Positions 27,840-41,345 of a stretch of 64,000 nucleotides of DNA are shown here, one piece after another. The position numbers and the translations under genes were made by a program. The notes beneath the pieces were generated by a model that was given only the letters and a program-made list of their open reading frames with translations, made no database searches and was not told where the DNA came from. The DNA is from Xenopus tropicalis (lineage: Eukaryota; Chordata; Amphibia; Anura; Pipidae). Positions within the stretch are counted from its first letter, which is position 1. The number at the start of each line of letters is the position of its first letter. The stretch is taken from assembly GCF_000004195.4 (NCBI RefSeq), contig NC_030684.2, positions 111,143,429 through 111,207,428 on the forward strand. Direction: 5' to 3'.

Positions 27840-28165
27840 TAAGGGGCCATTTAATTTTTTTTCTAATTCGAATTTGTGATGCTAAATTCACATAAAAAAA
27901 CTAAGTTGTGACTTTTTCAAGAATTACTATGCATCCAAATGGCTAAAAATCCGAATCCAACAATTTGCCAGCTAAAACATGCCGAGGTCATGTAGAAGTC
28001 AATGACAGATGTCCCTTCCCTTTCCTGAAAGATCCTTCTTTTGCCTTTGAACTTTTGAGGTTTTGGATTTTTGATGCTGGTTTTTGTACAACAATTTGAG
28101 AAAAATTCGAGTTTTCGGGGTAACAATTTGGAAAAGTTGCAGCTTCTGCAACTTTTTCCTGCACA
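27840..28165. repeat. Decayed frog MITE next to a T2 element
   Basis: Contains aacatgccgaggtcatgtag, aagtcaatgacagatgtccc and aaaaattcgagttttcgggg, phrases typical of an abundant Xenopus MITE. Ends just before the T2-type element. Confidence 0.55.
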
Positions 28166-28168
28166 GTC

Positions 28169-28411
28169 TTAAAGGAGAAGGGAAGGCTAAGTCACTTGGG
28201 GGTGCTAAAATGTTAAGCACCCCCAAGTGACTTTATTCGCTTACCTTGTACCCCGGGCTGGTGCCCCTGTTAGGAGAAAACAGCACCAGCTCGGGGTACC
28301 TGGAGCGATGCGCTTCCGGCTTCGTTTCTCTGCGACTAACACAATAGGCGCATGCGGGGGTGCCTAACATTTTGGCACCCCCAAGTGACTTTGCCTTTCC
28401 TTCTCCTTTAA
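28169..28411. mobile_element. Kolobok/T2-type MITE with TTAA target sites
   Basis: Flanked by TTAA at 28169-28172 and 28408-28411. Long terminal inverted repeats: left aaaggagaagggaaggctaa, right (reverse complement) aaaggagaaggaaaggcaaa; both continue gtcacttgggggtgc and aaaatgtta with few differences, so the copy is fairly young. The inner segment is GC-rich and non-coding. Confidence 0.85.
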
Positions 28412-28839
28412 GGAGTCTGAACCAGTAGTGCAGAGAATATGACCAACCAGAAGATATTGATTTCAATAGCACATACATTAGAAATAACATAAGAACCACT
28501 GGAAGGTTTTTCATAATATATTGGAAACTGTACAGGAACTAAGCATTAATGGGCCCACTTTTAGGGCCCCATAAATGTTCATAATGAGACATTTTTTATA
28601 AACATTAAAACTCCTAACTCTTTCAGTTCTGTTCCTATCTTTTAGCCACTAGGTCAGCTTTATGGAGAGTAAAAGGTCTGGGTATAGGCTGTATTTTTCT
28701 ATACATGTAACCAAACCTTCTGTCAAAATTTGTTTCATTTCAATGTCTTTTCCACCCTTACTAACACTTTTCTTCTCAATTATTTTCTTCCCATGAACAT
28801 CTAATCTGCTGCAATATGCTGCTGTATACTGTCCTTTGA

Positions 28840-29010
<171 letters not shown>

Positions 29011-29429
29011 TAGGAGAAGGATGTAAAAGGGATAAATATAATACAAAGGCACTCTTTAAATAAAATAGTACAATATGCAGTATCCATTGCAATCATACAG
29101 CAGCAATGAACTGAAATGAAGTAAAGCAGAATTGATAATTCTGTTATTTGCACAATATAGATCATTGAGGGCTCTAAAGCTGACCTGTATGAGTTCCTTA
29201 GATTTACCTATGCTTTCTGAATGCCTGCAGTCTTTTCATTCTACCTCTTAGGCCTTACAGATTTAAATATATATATTGTCTTGAAGACACTTGTTTTATG
29301 GGACCATTAACACTTCTGTGGAATCTCTGTATGTACATGGGAAACACTGTTTTGGGTTTCTGTGCCACTGTTCATGTCTGCATACAATAATAAATAATAA
29401 ACAAAAAATTACATATTAATGCTGTTAAA

Positions 29430-29695
29430 AGCAGTGGTATCTGTCCTTTTTTATTCTCTGCCCTCGGGGCTTTGACTTTTGAAACAATATAACACAAGCC
29501 AGTAGATTGACAGACCTGTCTTTCAGAAGGAGATCGGCTTTTGAAACCTTGTTTAAAAAGTCATAACCAAGAAATTAAGCAAATGCTGCTTTAAAAAGCA
29601 ATTAAATTTACAAATATCTTTTAAAGCAATAAAAAATGTAAATTAGAAAGTTGCTTAGAATAATTTTTTGAGTTGACATGTCCTTTAACGGCCAT
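29430..29695 (-). repeat. T2-type MITE remnant
   Basis: Read on the - strand it starts ttaaaggacatgtcaactca and contains ttctaagcaactttctaatt, a phrase shared with other frog T2 MITEs. The right-hand end is unclear. Confidence 0.5.
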
Positions 29696-31164
29696 ATTTA
29701 ATGTGTCTTAGCTTTTATTTCCTGAGGTTTTATCTCCTATAAGACACATAAAAGCGAGAAAGAAGAGTATAGGGGTCCACTATATGCAAACATTTTCCCC
29801 CTTGCATGTTTTCCCAATGGAGATTTCAGTATTATACTCAAATTATCTACAGCACCTCAGTTTTTTAAAAACTTAATCCGAATCTTGTTTCTGGCCACCT
29901 CCACTATATTTTGTTCAAGCTTTCAAGAAAGCCTGCCTGTTGAAGTGTACACTATCCTGGATGGTTTTAGAGAAGATTTGGTAGGAGGTTATATATAGCA
30001 ATCTCTCTCGTGAGCTTTTAAGACTATATTCTAGATAAGACCCACTCTCTTGGGCTGCGATTGAGGGATTATAGAAAAAACAACTAAATTTGGTATTTTT
30101 ATGTGAACAATAAAGAGAGGTATTGAGAATTTAGTTGATTCATGTTTTTAATAATCCAGCCATATGGCATATCCAGTTACCGCATAATTTGGGTAACTGT
30201 TGATAAGCAATGTGTGCTGTTGGACTTTTATTGAATGCTCTTAGGAATGTGTTTGACTTTGTAAGCAAACTGTGAGATTTAAGAACCCGAATGAGCAGAT
30301 TTGGAAGGTCACCTGACCTAGCACATCTCATGTGGTCTGTCCACTTTTCTCATAAAGGAATGCATACAGTCCTGTGTTTTTGCTTTCTTTTGTTTGTTGC
30401 CAAATAGTTTTAAACTACTGCATTATTACTAAAAGCTGAGGTTTTAAACCCTAAAGTCAGGGAACCTGTTCTGAATCCTACTATCTTGCTCGTTTTAGAC
30501 CAAAATTTTCAGACTTCTATGGTTTAACGCCAATGTTTTGCTGGGATGCCCTATGATAAGAACAAGATTATAGAAAACATTTGTTATCAAACATTTACCA
30601 ATAGTTCAAATAATATATAGAAAGATATACAGCACCCAAAATTCACTCTAAATGACCCATGGGGTAGGCTTCCATTATTCTATGGGAAATCTAAGAGACA
30701 TTCTCCACAAAATCACCTTTACTGGGTCTTCATGTTAGCCATAATGCTGTCAGAAGTAATTGAGGTATAGCAAATTATGCTTTTATGAAGATAAAATCGT
30801 GCTGTTAGACAGTAGTGAGAAAAGGCTAATGGCAATTTGGTGATTAAAAGCTAACAAAAACAGGACATTGTGGCGCACCTACTGCATTGAGCAGTGTGTA
30901 CCATATGAATTATTCTTAATAACCTATATAGACATAATATGTAATACATATAATAAATCACATGTGAGTGTGCTCCCATCTTGCCACTTGGCCTGGATCT
31001 GGCCATGTTATTTCACTTATGAAATATGAGTATATGAGTATCTCTATGTGTTTCATCATCAGTGTAGATTGAACAACTATTTTGCTTTGTAATATTTATC
31101 TCCTGCTTTAACTGTTGCAGTTTAGCATCAGCTGGTGAGCTGCAGTCTTAGGGCCTAAATCATT

Positions 31165-31275
31165 ACAATAAGAGCTAAAATGCAGCGGTGCAGTTACCTA
31201 TAGCAAGCAATCTGATCTATGCTGACATTGCTACCATGCAACAGCCCAACAGCTGATTTGTGAATAATATAACAC
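31165..31275. repeat. Dispersed frog repeat, diverged copy
   Basis: Contains agttacctatagcaagcaat followed by ctgatctatgctgacattgc; a diverged relative of 15255-15415. Confidence 0.4.
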
Positions 31276-31720
31276 CTATGTTAGTAAATGAGTTCTTGGT
31301 CTAAAAGTATGGTAATAAGAAGTTTTTTTTAATATAGATGACAACTAAAAACTAAAATGTTACTTGAATGACTCACCTGTGTTCAGCCTGGGAAAGTCTA
31401 TCATAGATATCATCTATCCTGCCAATATCCAACTTAGCAATGTTTGCACTCTCAGAATTATCTACAATATTGTAAGTGAAGGGCATTTGGGGGGGTGGGG
31501 CTGGAGTAAAAAAACTTGAAAATTCTTTACCCTTAGAGCAGGTTCTGCTAAACTGCCCAGAGGGTTCACACACAGATTACACACACAAGATTCCAGCACA
31601 TTATTCACACGCTAGTGCTGAAGGCTCTTTATTTCTGTAGTTGTTATTCTGTTAACTGTTCGGTGTAACTCATGTCAAAGCCACACTTTTAATAGTTATT
31701 TTATGAAACCCTAGATATCT

Positions 31721-31722
<2 letters not shown>

Positions 31723-31776
<54 letters not shown>

Positions 31777-31780
31777 TATA
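31723..31780. repeat. (TA)n microsatellite
   Basis: About 25 TA units, then a TAAATATATA variant. Confidence 0.95.
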
Positions 31781-32095
31781 TTCAGCATTTGGAACTGTAG
31801 CCTAAAAAACAAATGCAGAAAGTCTTTCAAAAATAATCAAACTATATAATCTACTGCAATAGTTATGAGCCTGTATGTCAGTTATATTACTCTTTTGTAA
31901 ATATAGCTGGCTTGATCACTTATGTCAGAGAATATACTAAGAGAAATTAGGCTCTGGGCCTAGTAGAGTTTCGGAGACTAGTCCCTTAAGGGTTGTGGTC
32001 AATATCAGTAAAGTATGGGTGGGAGAAGGTTGCCTTAGGAAGGTAGGAGGCTCCTGTAGGCCCTGGAAGAGCATGTAGCAAGAGCAAGGAGGAAG

Positions 32096-32170
32096 GTAGT
32101 TATTATTATCCTTTATGTATATATCACTGACATAAGCCTGGTCCTGTTATAGTTTACTGTACAAACTAGA
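32096..32170 (-). repeat. LINE/SINE 3'-tail fragment
   Basis: ttattattatcctttatgta followed by tatcactgacataagcctgg and actgtacaaa; a diverged copy of the tail family. Confidence 0.45.
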
Positions 32171-33149
32171 GCTAGAAGTATGATAGCTAGCCCAGTAGAC
32201 CTGGGCTCAGATGAGGAAACTGCGGGAAATTACACTCCTACCCCTATCAAAGTGAGCTGGCTTGGGCTTGTGTGAATTCCCTTAAAGCAGGGACACCAAA
32301 TGGAATGAAATATACAAGTGGTGACTGCACTGGCAAGGAGAGTACTAGGAAAAACCTGACCTGTGGCAAGGATCTGACCAGGAGATTGTGTGACACCTGA
32401 CAGTGGAGTACTAGATAGTTGGGCCACAGAAGAGAGAGAAGTAAGAGCTGTTCTGTGTGTGGAAGATCTCTGTGATAAGATCTGTTCAAAGTTGCCTATA
32501 ATGAAGCAATAAAACCCTGTTAAATTAGCATTGGTACATGGTATGAGAAACATTAGGAAATGTTTGAATCTATTTATTTACACGAAACACAATTTTGTTG
32601 TTGTTTGAATTAGCCCAAATCAGTTTTATTTATTTATTTTTTGCCATTGCAGTGAGTAGAGGGTTTAGGTAGATTTTGTTTTTCTTAAGTATGCCCTTTT
32701 TTACGGCTGTTCACTAGGAAGCACTGTATAGTGGACACTTTCAGAAAGGAATGAAAATGGTTAAACGTTTCAATAAAGCAGCAAAAGCCCCATTTGGGTA
32801 TAGATGGAATTCCTGGACAGGCTGGGACAGCAACTGCAGAGCCCTCTGTGGCAAGCAGAAATCACAGTTACATACACCCTTTCATTGCTGTGCTCAGCAC
32901 CATTACCTATGTGTGAGCAGCTACCCTTCTGTAATAGTCCTCAATACAGATTTATTGCCATTGTCAGTTATTTGGTACTCTCAAAGACCTTGCTGGAAAC
33001 TGTTTATGTTGTCTTGTAATTATAGTTCACTTCAAATAGTTATACTCCATTAATAGGCGTTATAGTATCCTAATTATCTGCAGCTCTGTACAAAGTCTGG
33101 TACCTTATTCTTTAAAGCCACTTTAGAACATAAATGTTAAAATGTTTTT

Positions 33150-33460
33150 TTTTCTCAACTACATGCTGCTGAAAAGATTTCACAAGATTACACAGCTTCC
33201 CTGCATCTGCTGAAAAAACAGAATGCCTTTTCCAAATAGCTTAAGATTTGCAATGCTACTCCTATGAAAGTGTTTGAATGAAGCCTTGTTTACACAACCA
33301 TTATTGGATGTCCAGTTTGGTAGCTCAGCAACACCAGGAAGGCCACAATTTGCCCTGCTCTGATTTAGAGAGTGTTGTTTAATACTGAATGATTCCTTGA
33401 CCTCATCAGGGACAGATCCAGTCACTGATGATGTTATATCTGACATTGCAAAAGTTCCTA
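33150..33460. promoter_or_regulatory. Candidate conserved intronic element B
   Basis: Repeat-free and compositionally balanced with CATCTGC, TTGTTTAC (forkhead type, 33287) and CCATTATTGG-like words. Assigned on appearance only. Confidence 0.25.
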
Positions 33461-34784
33461 ATCACACATTGTGTGGCTTGGCTGATTGCTGCTCAATGTC
33501 CACTTTTTTAAAGATCATTTGAAAACATTACAACACCGAAATGCTTGGTGACAATGGTGTTTTTAGCTTAAATAAATTTAAAAATGTGGAAGACAGATAC
33601 AATTAAATCATAATTGCATAAACTCGTCTGTTTAACCTAAAGCAGGACTGAACTCCATCTAAGGCCAGTTTCTTTTGTTGTGAGGTTTCATACAATAGGG
33701 TTAAACCACCTGCAGATTAAAAGGATTTGTGCCCTTTTGCCACAAAGTTTAATGTTTCAGAAATGCTTCTTATTATTTTAACTGGGTTCTAATTATGTTT
33801 ACGTCCATTCATTTTTTATGTGGAAATAAGTATAAAAATAAATACAGTAACTATACAAAGTCAGTGAGGCATTCTCGTATTCTATATGTTCAGTTACTTG
33901 GAAACCAAAATGTTGTGAAACCGCAGATCCTTTTCTCTTTCTTTTTTTTTTTTCTTTGTGGAGAAAGAATTCTCTTGACGCCTGTTAGACCTTAATTTAA
34001 AGGTGTAATTAAACTTGAATGTAGCATCATAAACAAAAGATAAACAATACAGCATGCACATTCCCTGCTGCTTCATAGCTGTATAAGCCAGCTGTTTTTG
34101 GCCTAGTGATTTTTGCTGTGTGCTCTGCTTAGTTCTGAACTCCATGGATACAGTCCAACTGAGCTGCGTTCCTGCACACAACACTTTCACAACCGGTTTT
34201 CATCACTTGAGATTATTAAATTCCATTGAATGCAAAAGATGCGGCCTAGCAGAGGATTGCTATCGGGATAACACGAGATTTTAACATTACATTTCTTGTG
34301 AGATGGGCAATCTTTTTTTCTTTTGTTTGTAGAAGTTGTGAGTGGGGAAAGAACCTATGGAATGAAATAGAATGTGTTCACTGACCCTGAAAATAACCAG
34401 TTGGTTGTGATGGAAGAAAGACTGGATGGTAGTGTTAATATCTTCTGTGGCTCAGGGTTGGGATATCCTCTGGATGATGTTCGTTAGTGAAGCTGAATGA
34501 TTTATATCGAAACAGGAATTGCATAGGTTTAGCTGCCTGGCTTTGTAACTAATTTTACCCATTAAACAAACAGAATTTTATAGACTGAGAACTTTCTTTT
34601 TTAAAGTCTAAGAACCCAACTGTATGCACAAATTTATGTTTTCCCCATGCTTGCTTCCATTTTTTCAGTCCAAAAAACATACCAGTAGGTTAATTGTTTG
34701 TATATATAATTGACCATTGGTTGTATGTTTATTTTAATAGGGACCTAGATTATAAAATCTACTGCTTCAGTGAATGATATGAAT

Positions 34785-34850
34785 AATCTCTGTGAAATAT
34801 GGAATTTGGCAGCACTATATTAATAAAGTATAATAATGAAGATGCCTGAT
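34785..34850 (+). repeat. LINE/SINE 3'-tail fragment
   Basis: ggcagcactatattaataaa then gtataataatgaag, a diverged forward copy of the tail family. Confidence 0.4.
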
Positions 34851-35163
34851 TTTTTATTTTTATTGTCTTTTTATTCAAATGTCACAAAGTAGCAAAGAGA
34901 AAGTGAACATGAACATTGTCTGCAATACCTTCCCGATGTGAGCAACTGGAAGTGCCAAAATACATAAGTACAACTGTCATCTGAAAATTTAGCAATTTTT
35001 GCAACATATGTGTTAAGTTAAGTAGCAGTGCTATACATGTTTTGATTCCAGTTGTCCACGATAAGAAGCAATTGGAGACAATTCCCAGTAGATTGTCCCA
35101 ACTAGTATTCCACTAAAAGCTTCAGCAACTGAACACTGACAAATCTTTTGTATAACACTATCC

Positions 35164-35500
35164 TTAAAGGGGATGTTCAACTTAAAATTAACTTTATGTA
35201 CTTTGTAGGCAGACATTATCTAAGCATATTTACAACTGATATTTAAATGTGTGTTTTGAATTATTTGCCTTTCTTGTCTACCTCTTTCCATCCTGGAGTT
35301 AAGTCCTGTCTGGGTGCTTGGTTCAGTGCTAGTGTAAGGTCCTTTATCCTGTTTGTTATTAAGGCTATTTTTGAATTACTGTACTATATGGTATGTGCAT
35401 ATAGTAGGTTTCTTAGTGGTAATGTTGTTGGTGAACTTTTTTCTTGCATTAAATCTGTCAGTTGCATATGTTGTCATCCAGTGTTTAAATAACTGACCCA
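35164..35500 (+). repeat. T2-type MITE remnant
   Basis: Begins TTAAAGGGGATGTTCAACTT, followed by aaaattaactttatgtactt. This is the recognisable start of a frog T2-type MITE; the right end is decayed. Confidence 0.5.
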
Positions 35501-36231
35501 GGGTTAGCAAATCCGTGTCTCGTATGTCTTTGAGCAACAACTAACCATGTCTTCCAGCAAGAATTGTACAAGAATTGTAAGGAACAGTTGATTACTCATA
35601 TATTATAAAACATCAATGCACTACAGTGTTTCAGTTTAGGTGCTTGACAAGAGTGTATGATAAAAATTGAAAAGAATTAGTCTTTTTTGGCTCTGGGTGG
35701 TATTGAAGATTAGGGCCTGATCACCCCATCCAATCAACTTTTTTACTGTGTCCTCATTACCTGAAAATCTCAGCTCAGCATTGCACTGCAAGTAAAATGG
35801 AGAGTTCATGTAATATTTGAATTCCTGCATTTTGATGTTTGTTTTTAACCTGTCTTATGATTAAAAGTTAAGTTTTATTTTTATTGCTGCTGGAATCCCA
35901 CTTGACTGTTGGACTTATGTTGCAATGAAACTGAGTTCTGTTTTGTGGCCCTTGCTCTCTGTTGATTGTAGATTTAACTCAGGTGCACATCTCTCCTTTC
36001 AGTTTAGTTCTATGCAAGACTATTTCTTTATGATGTAACAGGAGGTATGTAAGATCAAGGTGTATGCTTGTAGATTAAATTTGATTGCAGTTATCTGTAA
36101 AGAAAGAAGGTAGGTAGGCAGTGCATAATAATGTTACATTTTTTTATCACATCACTGCAGTTTCCTTGTGCTCCAGTCTGCCTTGGGCAACTGCACTAAT
36201 GCCAGTATACTGAACCATATGACAACACTAA

Positions 36232-36632
36232 GGGGGACATTTACTAATCCACGAATCCAAATCCCGAACGGCAAAAATTCGTATTGAAACGAAAATTTCT
36301 GAACTTTTTCGTTGCCGTTGCGACTTTTTCGAATTTTTCACGATTTTTTGTCGAAAATTTTTCGTATTGAACGATCGTAAATGCTGGGAAAACCTTTCTG
36401 ACTTTGATTGTATGTCTGCATGGGCTTGATCAGTGCACTTGCGTACGAAAGAACGTTCGTTGTGCAACGACCGTTCTTTCGTTCAATCCGAAAATCTCGG
36501 AAAGGTGACGAAATGTCGGGGAAAATACGAAAAAGTTGTGACGGCAATGAAAAAGTCGCTAAAATAACAATCATTACGAAAAAAACGCATTCGGACACCT
36601 TCGGAGCATTCATGGATTAGTAAATGTGCCCC
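36232..36632. mobile_element. Harbinger-type MITE, CpG-rich, TAA target site
   Basis: Terminal inverted repeats: gggggacatttactaatcc at the left, and ggggcacatttactaatcc when the right end is reverse complemented. Flanking TAA duplicates lie at 36229-36231 and 36633-36635. The interior is rich in CGAA, TTCG and AAAAATTCG words, so both strands give open frames; none resembles a transposase. Confidence 0.8.
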
Positions 36633-36635
36633 TAA

Positions 36636-36829
36636 GGGTGAAGACACACTGGGCTACTAGTAGCAGCTACTTCTTCATGGCTCCTGAACTCCAGAAAATA
36701 CCCTACCATAGACAATCCTGCAAATTGTCTCTGCTAAAACACGGAGAGACAATTATCAGTAAATGATTAGCATCTATTTTAGTAGCCATGACAAGTAGCT
36801 GCTACTAGTAGCTCTGTGTGTCTTCATCC
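36636..36829. mobile_element. Second Harbinger-type MITE abutting the first
   Basis: Left end gggtgaagacacactgggct; right end reverse complement ggatgaagacacacagagct; both lead into actagtagcagctac. Flanked by TAA at 36633-36635, shared with the previous element, and TAA at 36830-36832. A related copy is at 58875-59059. Confidence 0.8.
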
Positions 36830-37134
36830 TAAGAAAGTAAGGTATCATCAGTTTGTGCATATATTTCTGAAAACAAAAACCATATAACCAGTTAAGGCTT
36901 GTGTGAATATACAGAACAACATCCTGTTCAATAGTGCTAAACATTTTCTGAATTACTGAGATGGTAAAACTAAAAAAAAATTGAATCCACTGTTTTTGTC
37001 TTAGAAGTTATCAGGGCTCATTCCAACTGCCCTTCTTGCTGACTTTGCTCAATTACTGTATATAGCATCCACTACATTCAATAGAGATGTCTTTATTCAC
37101 ACACGGTCCGGTACATAGCCAGGGATATTCCCTT

Positions 37135-37325
37135 ATTGCTGAATGCTCTGTCATGTAGAGTGGACGCATTGGTTTCCCCTGGTGGGGTTTGTTACTAAAA
37201 GCTGAGAATAGATGCATTAAAGGAGGAGGGAGACTTTCATGATCCCATTAGCATAAGAGTGGGTAAATTATTCATGCAGCATGAGAGTTCAGGGGGTGGG
37301 GGTGGGAGTACAGTTAATGCACAGT
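37135..37325. promoter_or_regulatory. Candidate conserved intronic enhancer C
   Basis: Repeat-free block with AAATTATTCATGC, CATTAGCATAAG and ATGCATTAAA words and clean mixed composition between decayed intron segments. Conservation is inferred. Confidence 0.35.
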
Positions 37326-39124
37326 ATTTTCAGATATATCCCTCTCTGCTTGAGCTCCTTGTTCCCAGATTTACAGGAATGCTCCTAAACAGACATGTCT
37401 GGCCAGGACCCAGAAGGTGAAAAAGTCACCAGGACTTGATGATGATACTCAGGCTTCCAAACCTTTGCTATGCCTCATATATATTTGTGCATGCATGTCT
37501 ATCAACATTGAAGAAAATGATAACAACATAAGTATGTAAAATTATTAGTAAGGTATTTTCAGATACTTTGACTTTTGACTGACTATAATTTCACAAAACT
37601 TGTTCTGATTAAAGGCCTTTAATGTACTGTTGGTCTGATTGCAGCTGGGAATACGTATATTCGGACTTTTATGAAATTTTAGTTCTATGCAGTATGTAAG
37701 CAGCAACACAATTGAACTAAGATGTTTGAAGCCCCCTGCATTGTATTGGTCCTAATGGTTGTACTTAGGTCCAGTGTAATTTCTCCATGGTCCAATGTCA
37801 CTGATATTGCAAAAGTCTCCTTACTGTAAGGTAGTAGCAAACTTGACCTAACACTGCTTGGTATGCTTTTAGGTGGAGGTAGAAATTTGGTGGATGTTGC
37901 CAAACTCTTCTTACTTGCTAAACTTAGTATGTACCTGTCCTAGACTCAAGCATTCCAGGATGGGCTATTGGTCAGCAAAACTATATACGTTTGGTTCATC
38001 AGGTGCTATATATGGAGAGACCAGTTGTGACTACATTATGGCCCTTGTGTGTAAGATAGGAAGGATGTGGGTGGCAGACGTTAGTCACTGCACATTCTTG
38101 AAATCAGATGGCACTGGCTCAATGGAAAATTAGGAAACTAGAAGTAAATAGGAAGAGGGAATGGCCCAGATGCCTTGCTTATCACTTCCAGTGTAAGAAG
38201 GATAACAGCTCACTTAAAAGAAGGTCTGCCGTTTAGGAACACGTCCACATAGGATAGGAAGCAGGGCTGCTGCTGACACAAGATTTTTTCATGTTTAGAC
38301 TGCTTAGAGTTACAAATGTTACAATACTTCAAAAGTCTCAAAAAAGTTGATCATACATCAATATATATGGAAGACTTTGTGATTAGCAGATTCTTGCTAT
38401 ATTTTCAGACCACTGCAACAATTATTATATTCCCATTTTCAACACACTGCTCACAATCCTATCAGATTACAGCTGGTCTGTGTAAACAAAATATCCAACC
38501 TGTTGATGCCTCCCATAAGAGCTAAATAACCCCTATCCCCTTACACCCTGAAGCTATGTAAATGCAGAAATTAATTGTGTTTTTAAAATTCCTTCAAAAT
38601 ATATATGTTTAAGTGCACCTTGAAAGCATGACAACCTTAGGTGCTATACTTATACGGCAATCAGGTACATTTTAGGTGCATATTGTTTGACTCCTGCATG
38701 AAGTAAATATGAATGTTACAAGCTGTGTCCATATGCATTTGATGCATGTGCAGTTCTTCAATAGCAGCTGTGCATCCAAAAAGTGTCTTTCACACAGCCA
38801 GGAAAGGGTTATTTGCTTGGGATTTCAGGAATAGCACTATTGTGCTTAGTTGTCATCACCCCTTTCCTTGCAGGCACCATTCATGTGGCAACCAGTTCCC
38901 TTCCTGTTACCCGATACAGTGCCTGACGTTGTTAGTCTTCTTTGGTACTTACATCCCAAAATAATAAGACCACAACAATGCAATAGCATGAATCTTAAAA
39001 ATAATGCACTAAATATGGCCAATATTATAATATATTGTGGTATAATAAATCTCAGAGAAACAATTTAATACAATTTACAGCAACTGAACTGACACGATGA
39101 TATAAGAGGGAATTTAGATTACTA

Positions 39125-39335
39125 CATTTATGCTCATAGTTTTCCATTTTTTGGGGATTTTACTAAACTCATGTGACTTTAAAACTCTCAACTCAATGTG
39201 AGGATTTTGTGTTCACGTTTAATACAATTTTTTAAATTTTCCTCAAATTTCACTATGTAAATAGAGGTTTTAGTTTGGGAATCTTTTGGATTAGGATTTG
39301 ATACTCTGATAAATACAAAAAATATGGATTTGGAG
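39125..39335. repeat. Decayed frog MITE fragment
   Basis: Contains ttttactaaactcatgtgac and other words like those in the MITE class seen at 1-240 and 27840-28165. Boundaries are uncertain. Confidence 0.3.
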
Positions 39336-40104
39336 CATCCATATTAAATTCGTTTGGTTTTCTTGTTCCTTACAGCTAGACTGTTAAGAGTCCCTAGCTA
39401 ATTAAGTCTTGAAACTAAATGGTATGTAAACTACTCACTGATAATCCAATGTTTACAAACAAAGCATTTAAAATACTGCTTACCCCTTGCTAACTCTTCT
39501 ATTAATAACCTCCATTTTGGGCCCCCACGTTTGGTCACTAGAAGCTTGTTATTTAGTAAGCATTTTGGTTTATGCCCTGTTAATGCAAAGCAACCAGTCA
39601 GTGCCAGGCAAAGCTGTCTGGGTGCCCTACACAACTCAGTCGATCACCTTTCCTCTAAGTGCTGGCCGCTTACACGCGCTTTTTACAAGGGGCCGGAGTA
39701 TGGGTAGGTGACAGAAGAGGTGCCTAGTGCCCCGCCACCACTATTGCGCCCTAGGCATGGATGCAAACCATAGGTGTCTTTCATATTTATTGATTACCTT
39801 CTATTTTGTATTTTTTTTCATGATAGTAAGTTCTCTTGAAAAGTGCCACATTACTGTGGCATGTCACTATTCCTGCCAGGGCTGGACCACTGTTCCTAGA
39901 CTGTATTGAATAATGATATCATTATAGTCTAGGGAATGTTTTTTTTTAATTCATTCTTCTATACTGTGCGTTCAGCACTAGCGTTTGTAGACAGACTTTT
40001 TCTCATGCAATTACATCTTGTCCTGTTTATGATTTTTTGCACTGCCAATGTTGCTTCTGAAATTTCTCTATTCTATCTCAAACAAGACCGGGACAGGAAT
40101 GAAA

Positions 40105-40335
40105 ACTAGTTCTCAGGAGATTACCTTGGCTTCCTGTCTCCTTTCAAACTCTACACTAACTTGTCTGCCTTGTTTTCCAAAGTCCCTGCTGACTTAACCT
40201 TTCACCTCACCTCTGCCCACAAACCTTCAGGCACCTTCCTTTTCACCAAACTCAGCTCAGCAAATCTGAATTCATGTCTTTTATTCAAGATTTTCTCCTG
40301 TATCCAAGACTATTCTTTTGTATCCAATATATGCT
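40105..40335 (+). repeat. Decayed non-LTR retrotransposon, reverse transcriptase C-terminal region
   Basis: Frame starting near 40125 reads WLPVSFQTLH then a stop, and further LVCLVFQSPC and stop. It matches the WLPVSFRTLHK-like motif near the end of LINE reverse transcriptase domains (L2/CR1/Rex-like). Two in-frame stops within 25 codons show it is dead. Downstream caccttccttttcaccaaac agrees with the same element. Confidence 0.55.
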
Positions 40336-41089
40336 TTACAATAAATGAGTTTATATTATTTCTTCTAGTTTTACAAATATTGTAGCAACATCAGCCCTAT
40401 ATTATAATTAATCTATATATTCCAATATAACAATATCTATTATTTATGAGAGTTATGTGTCCACCTGCACTTTTCCTGGTGGTATAGACTACAGCTCCCA
40501 GAAGTTTGTAACAATCGAAGCCATAGGCACAACAGTCAAACATGTAAAGCAGTAAGGTATCCCAGAAAGGTGCATAGGACAAAGGTGCAAAGGGTTATCT
40601 TATTGGCAGCTCCCCACGTGCTGGTATACTATGTTTCTAAGAATCCTCATGTTGCCAAAGGCCTATGGAACAAGGGGCACTTGATCATTTCTGAAAAAAG
40701 TTGTGCCTGTCACTGCTCCTTGTGCCTCAGAAATAAAACTATAGTGATTATCATGAAAACATTATGAAAAATTTTTTTTTGCTGGATTGTTAACATTGTA
40801 CTGACAATATTTACCACACAATGCAGAGTATTTCCAAAAAAATCCAACATAATAGTGGCTGCCTGCTAAATAAAGTTCATCACAACCTCCATATAATACA
40901 CTGATATTCTCGCAAACATCTCCAATGATTAAATCAATCCCCAATCCTACATATAAATACAGACAGAGCAGTGTTTAATTAAACACGTCATAGCCTTTTT
41001 GCCATTTAAGTTAATACTGCTTTTTTGTTGCGTTATATTCTAATTTGAAAAAATCATTGCCAAGGAAGATAATTATATAGAGTACACAC

Positions 41090-41345
41090 AATTAATGGAT
41101 AAATCATTAAATTCTGTTTAGTTCAAAGGATATGAAGAATGGGGACAGATAAGCTTGCGTGAAAGACCCAGTTTAATGTTACCAGTTCCTTTAGTAACAA
41201 AATCAAGAGATTCGTGTTTTTTACACTGACCCTGTCCATATAAGATCATGCTTAATTAAATATTAATTAATAGGGTCTCTTCACCACCTGCCCAACGATG
41301 CCATGTATCCTGCGCCTTTCAAAAATCCAATGAAAATTACAGCAC
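41090..41345. promoter_or_regulatory. Candidate conserved intronic element D
   Basis: Repeat-free, with CTTAATTAAATATTAATTAA (homeodomain-type) and AAGATCATG words. Next to a possible L2-like end at 41400-41440 (ccctaaccgctaaatcactg). Confidence 0.28.

Noticed and set aside
32230..32553. 107- and 80-codon open frames on the - strand
   Set aside because: No domain recognised, two overlapping frames, surrounded by repeat fragments; could be an old LTR fragment but nothing diagnostic was visible.
36228..36620. Open frames on both strands (70-91 codons)
   Set aside because: They lie entirely in a CpG-rich MITE with inverted ends; CGAA/TTCG repetition removes stops. No transposase motif.
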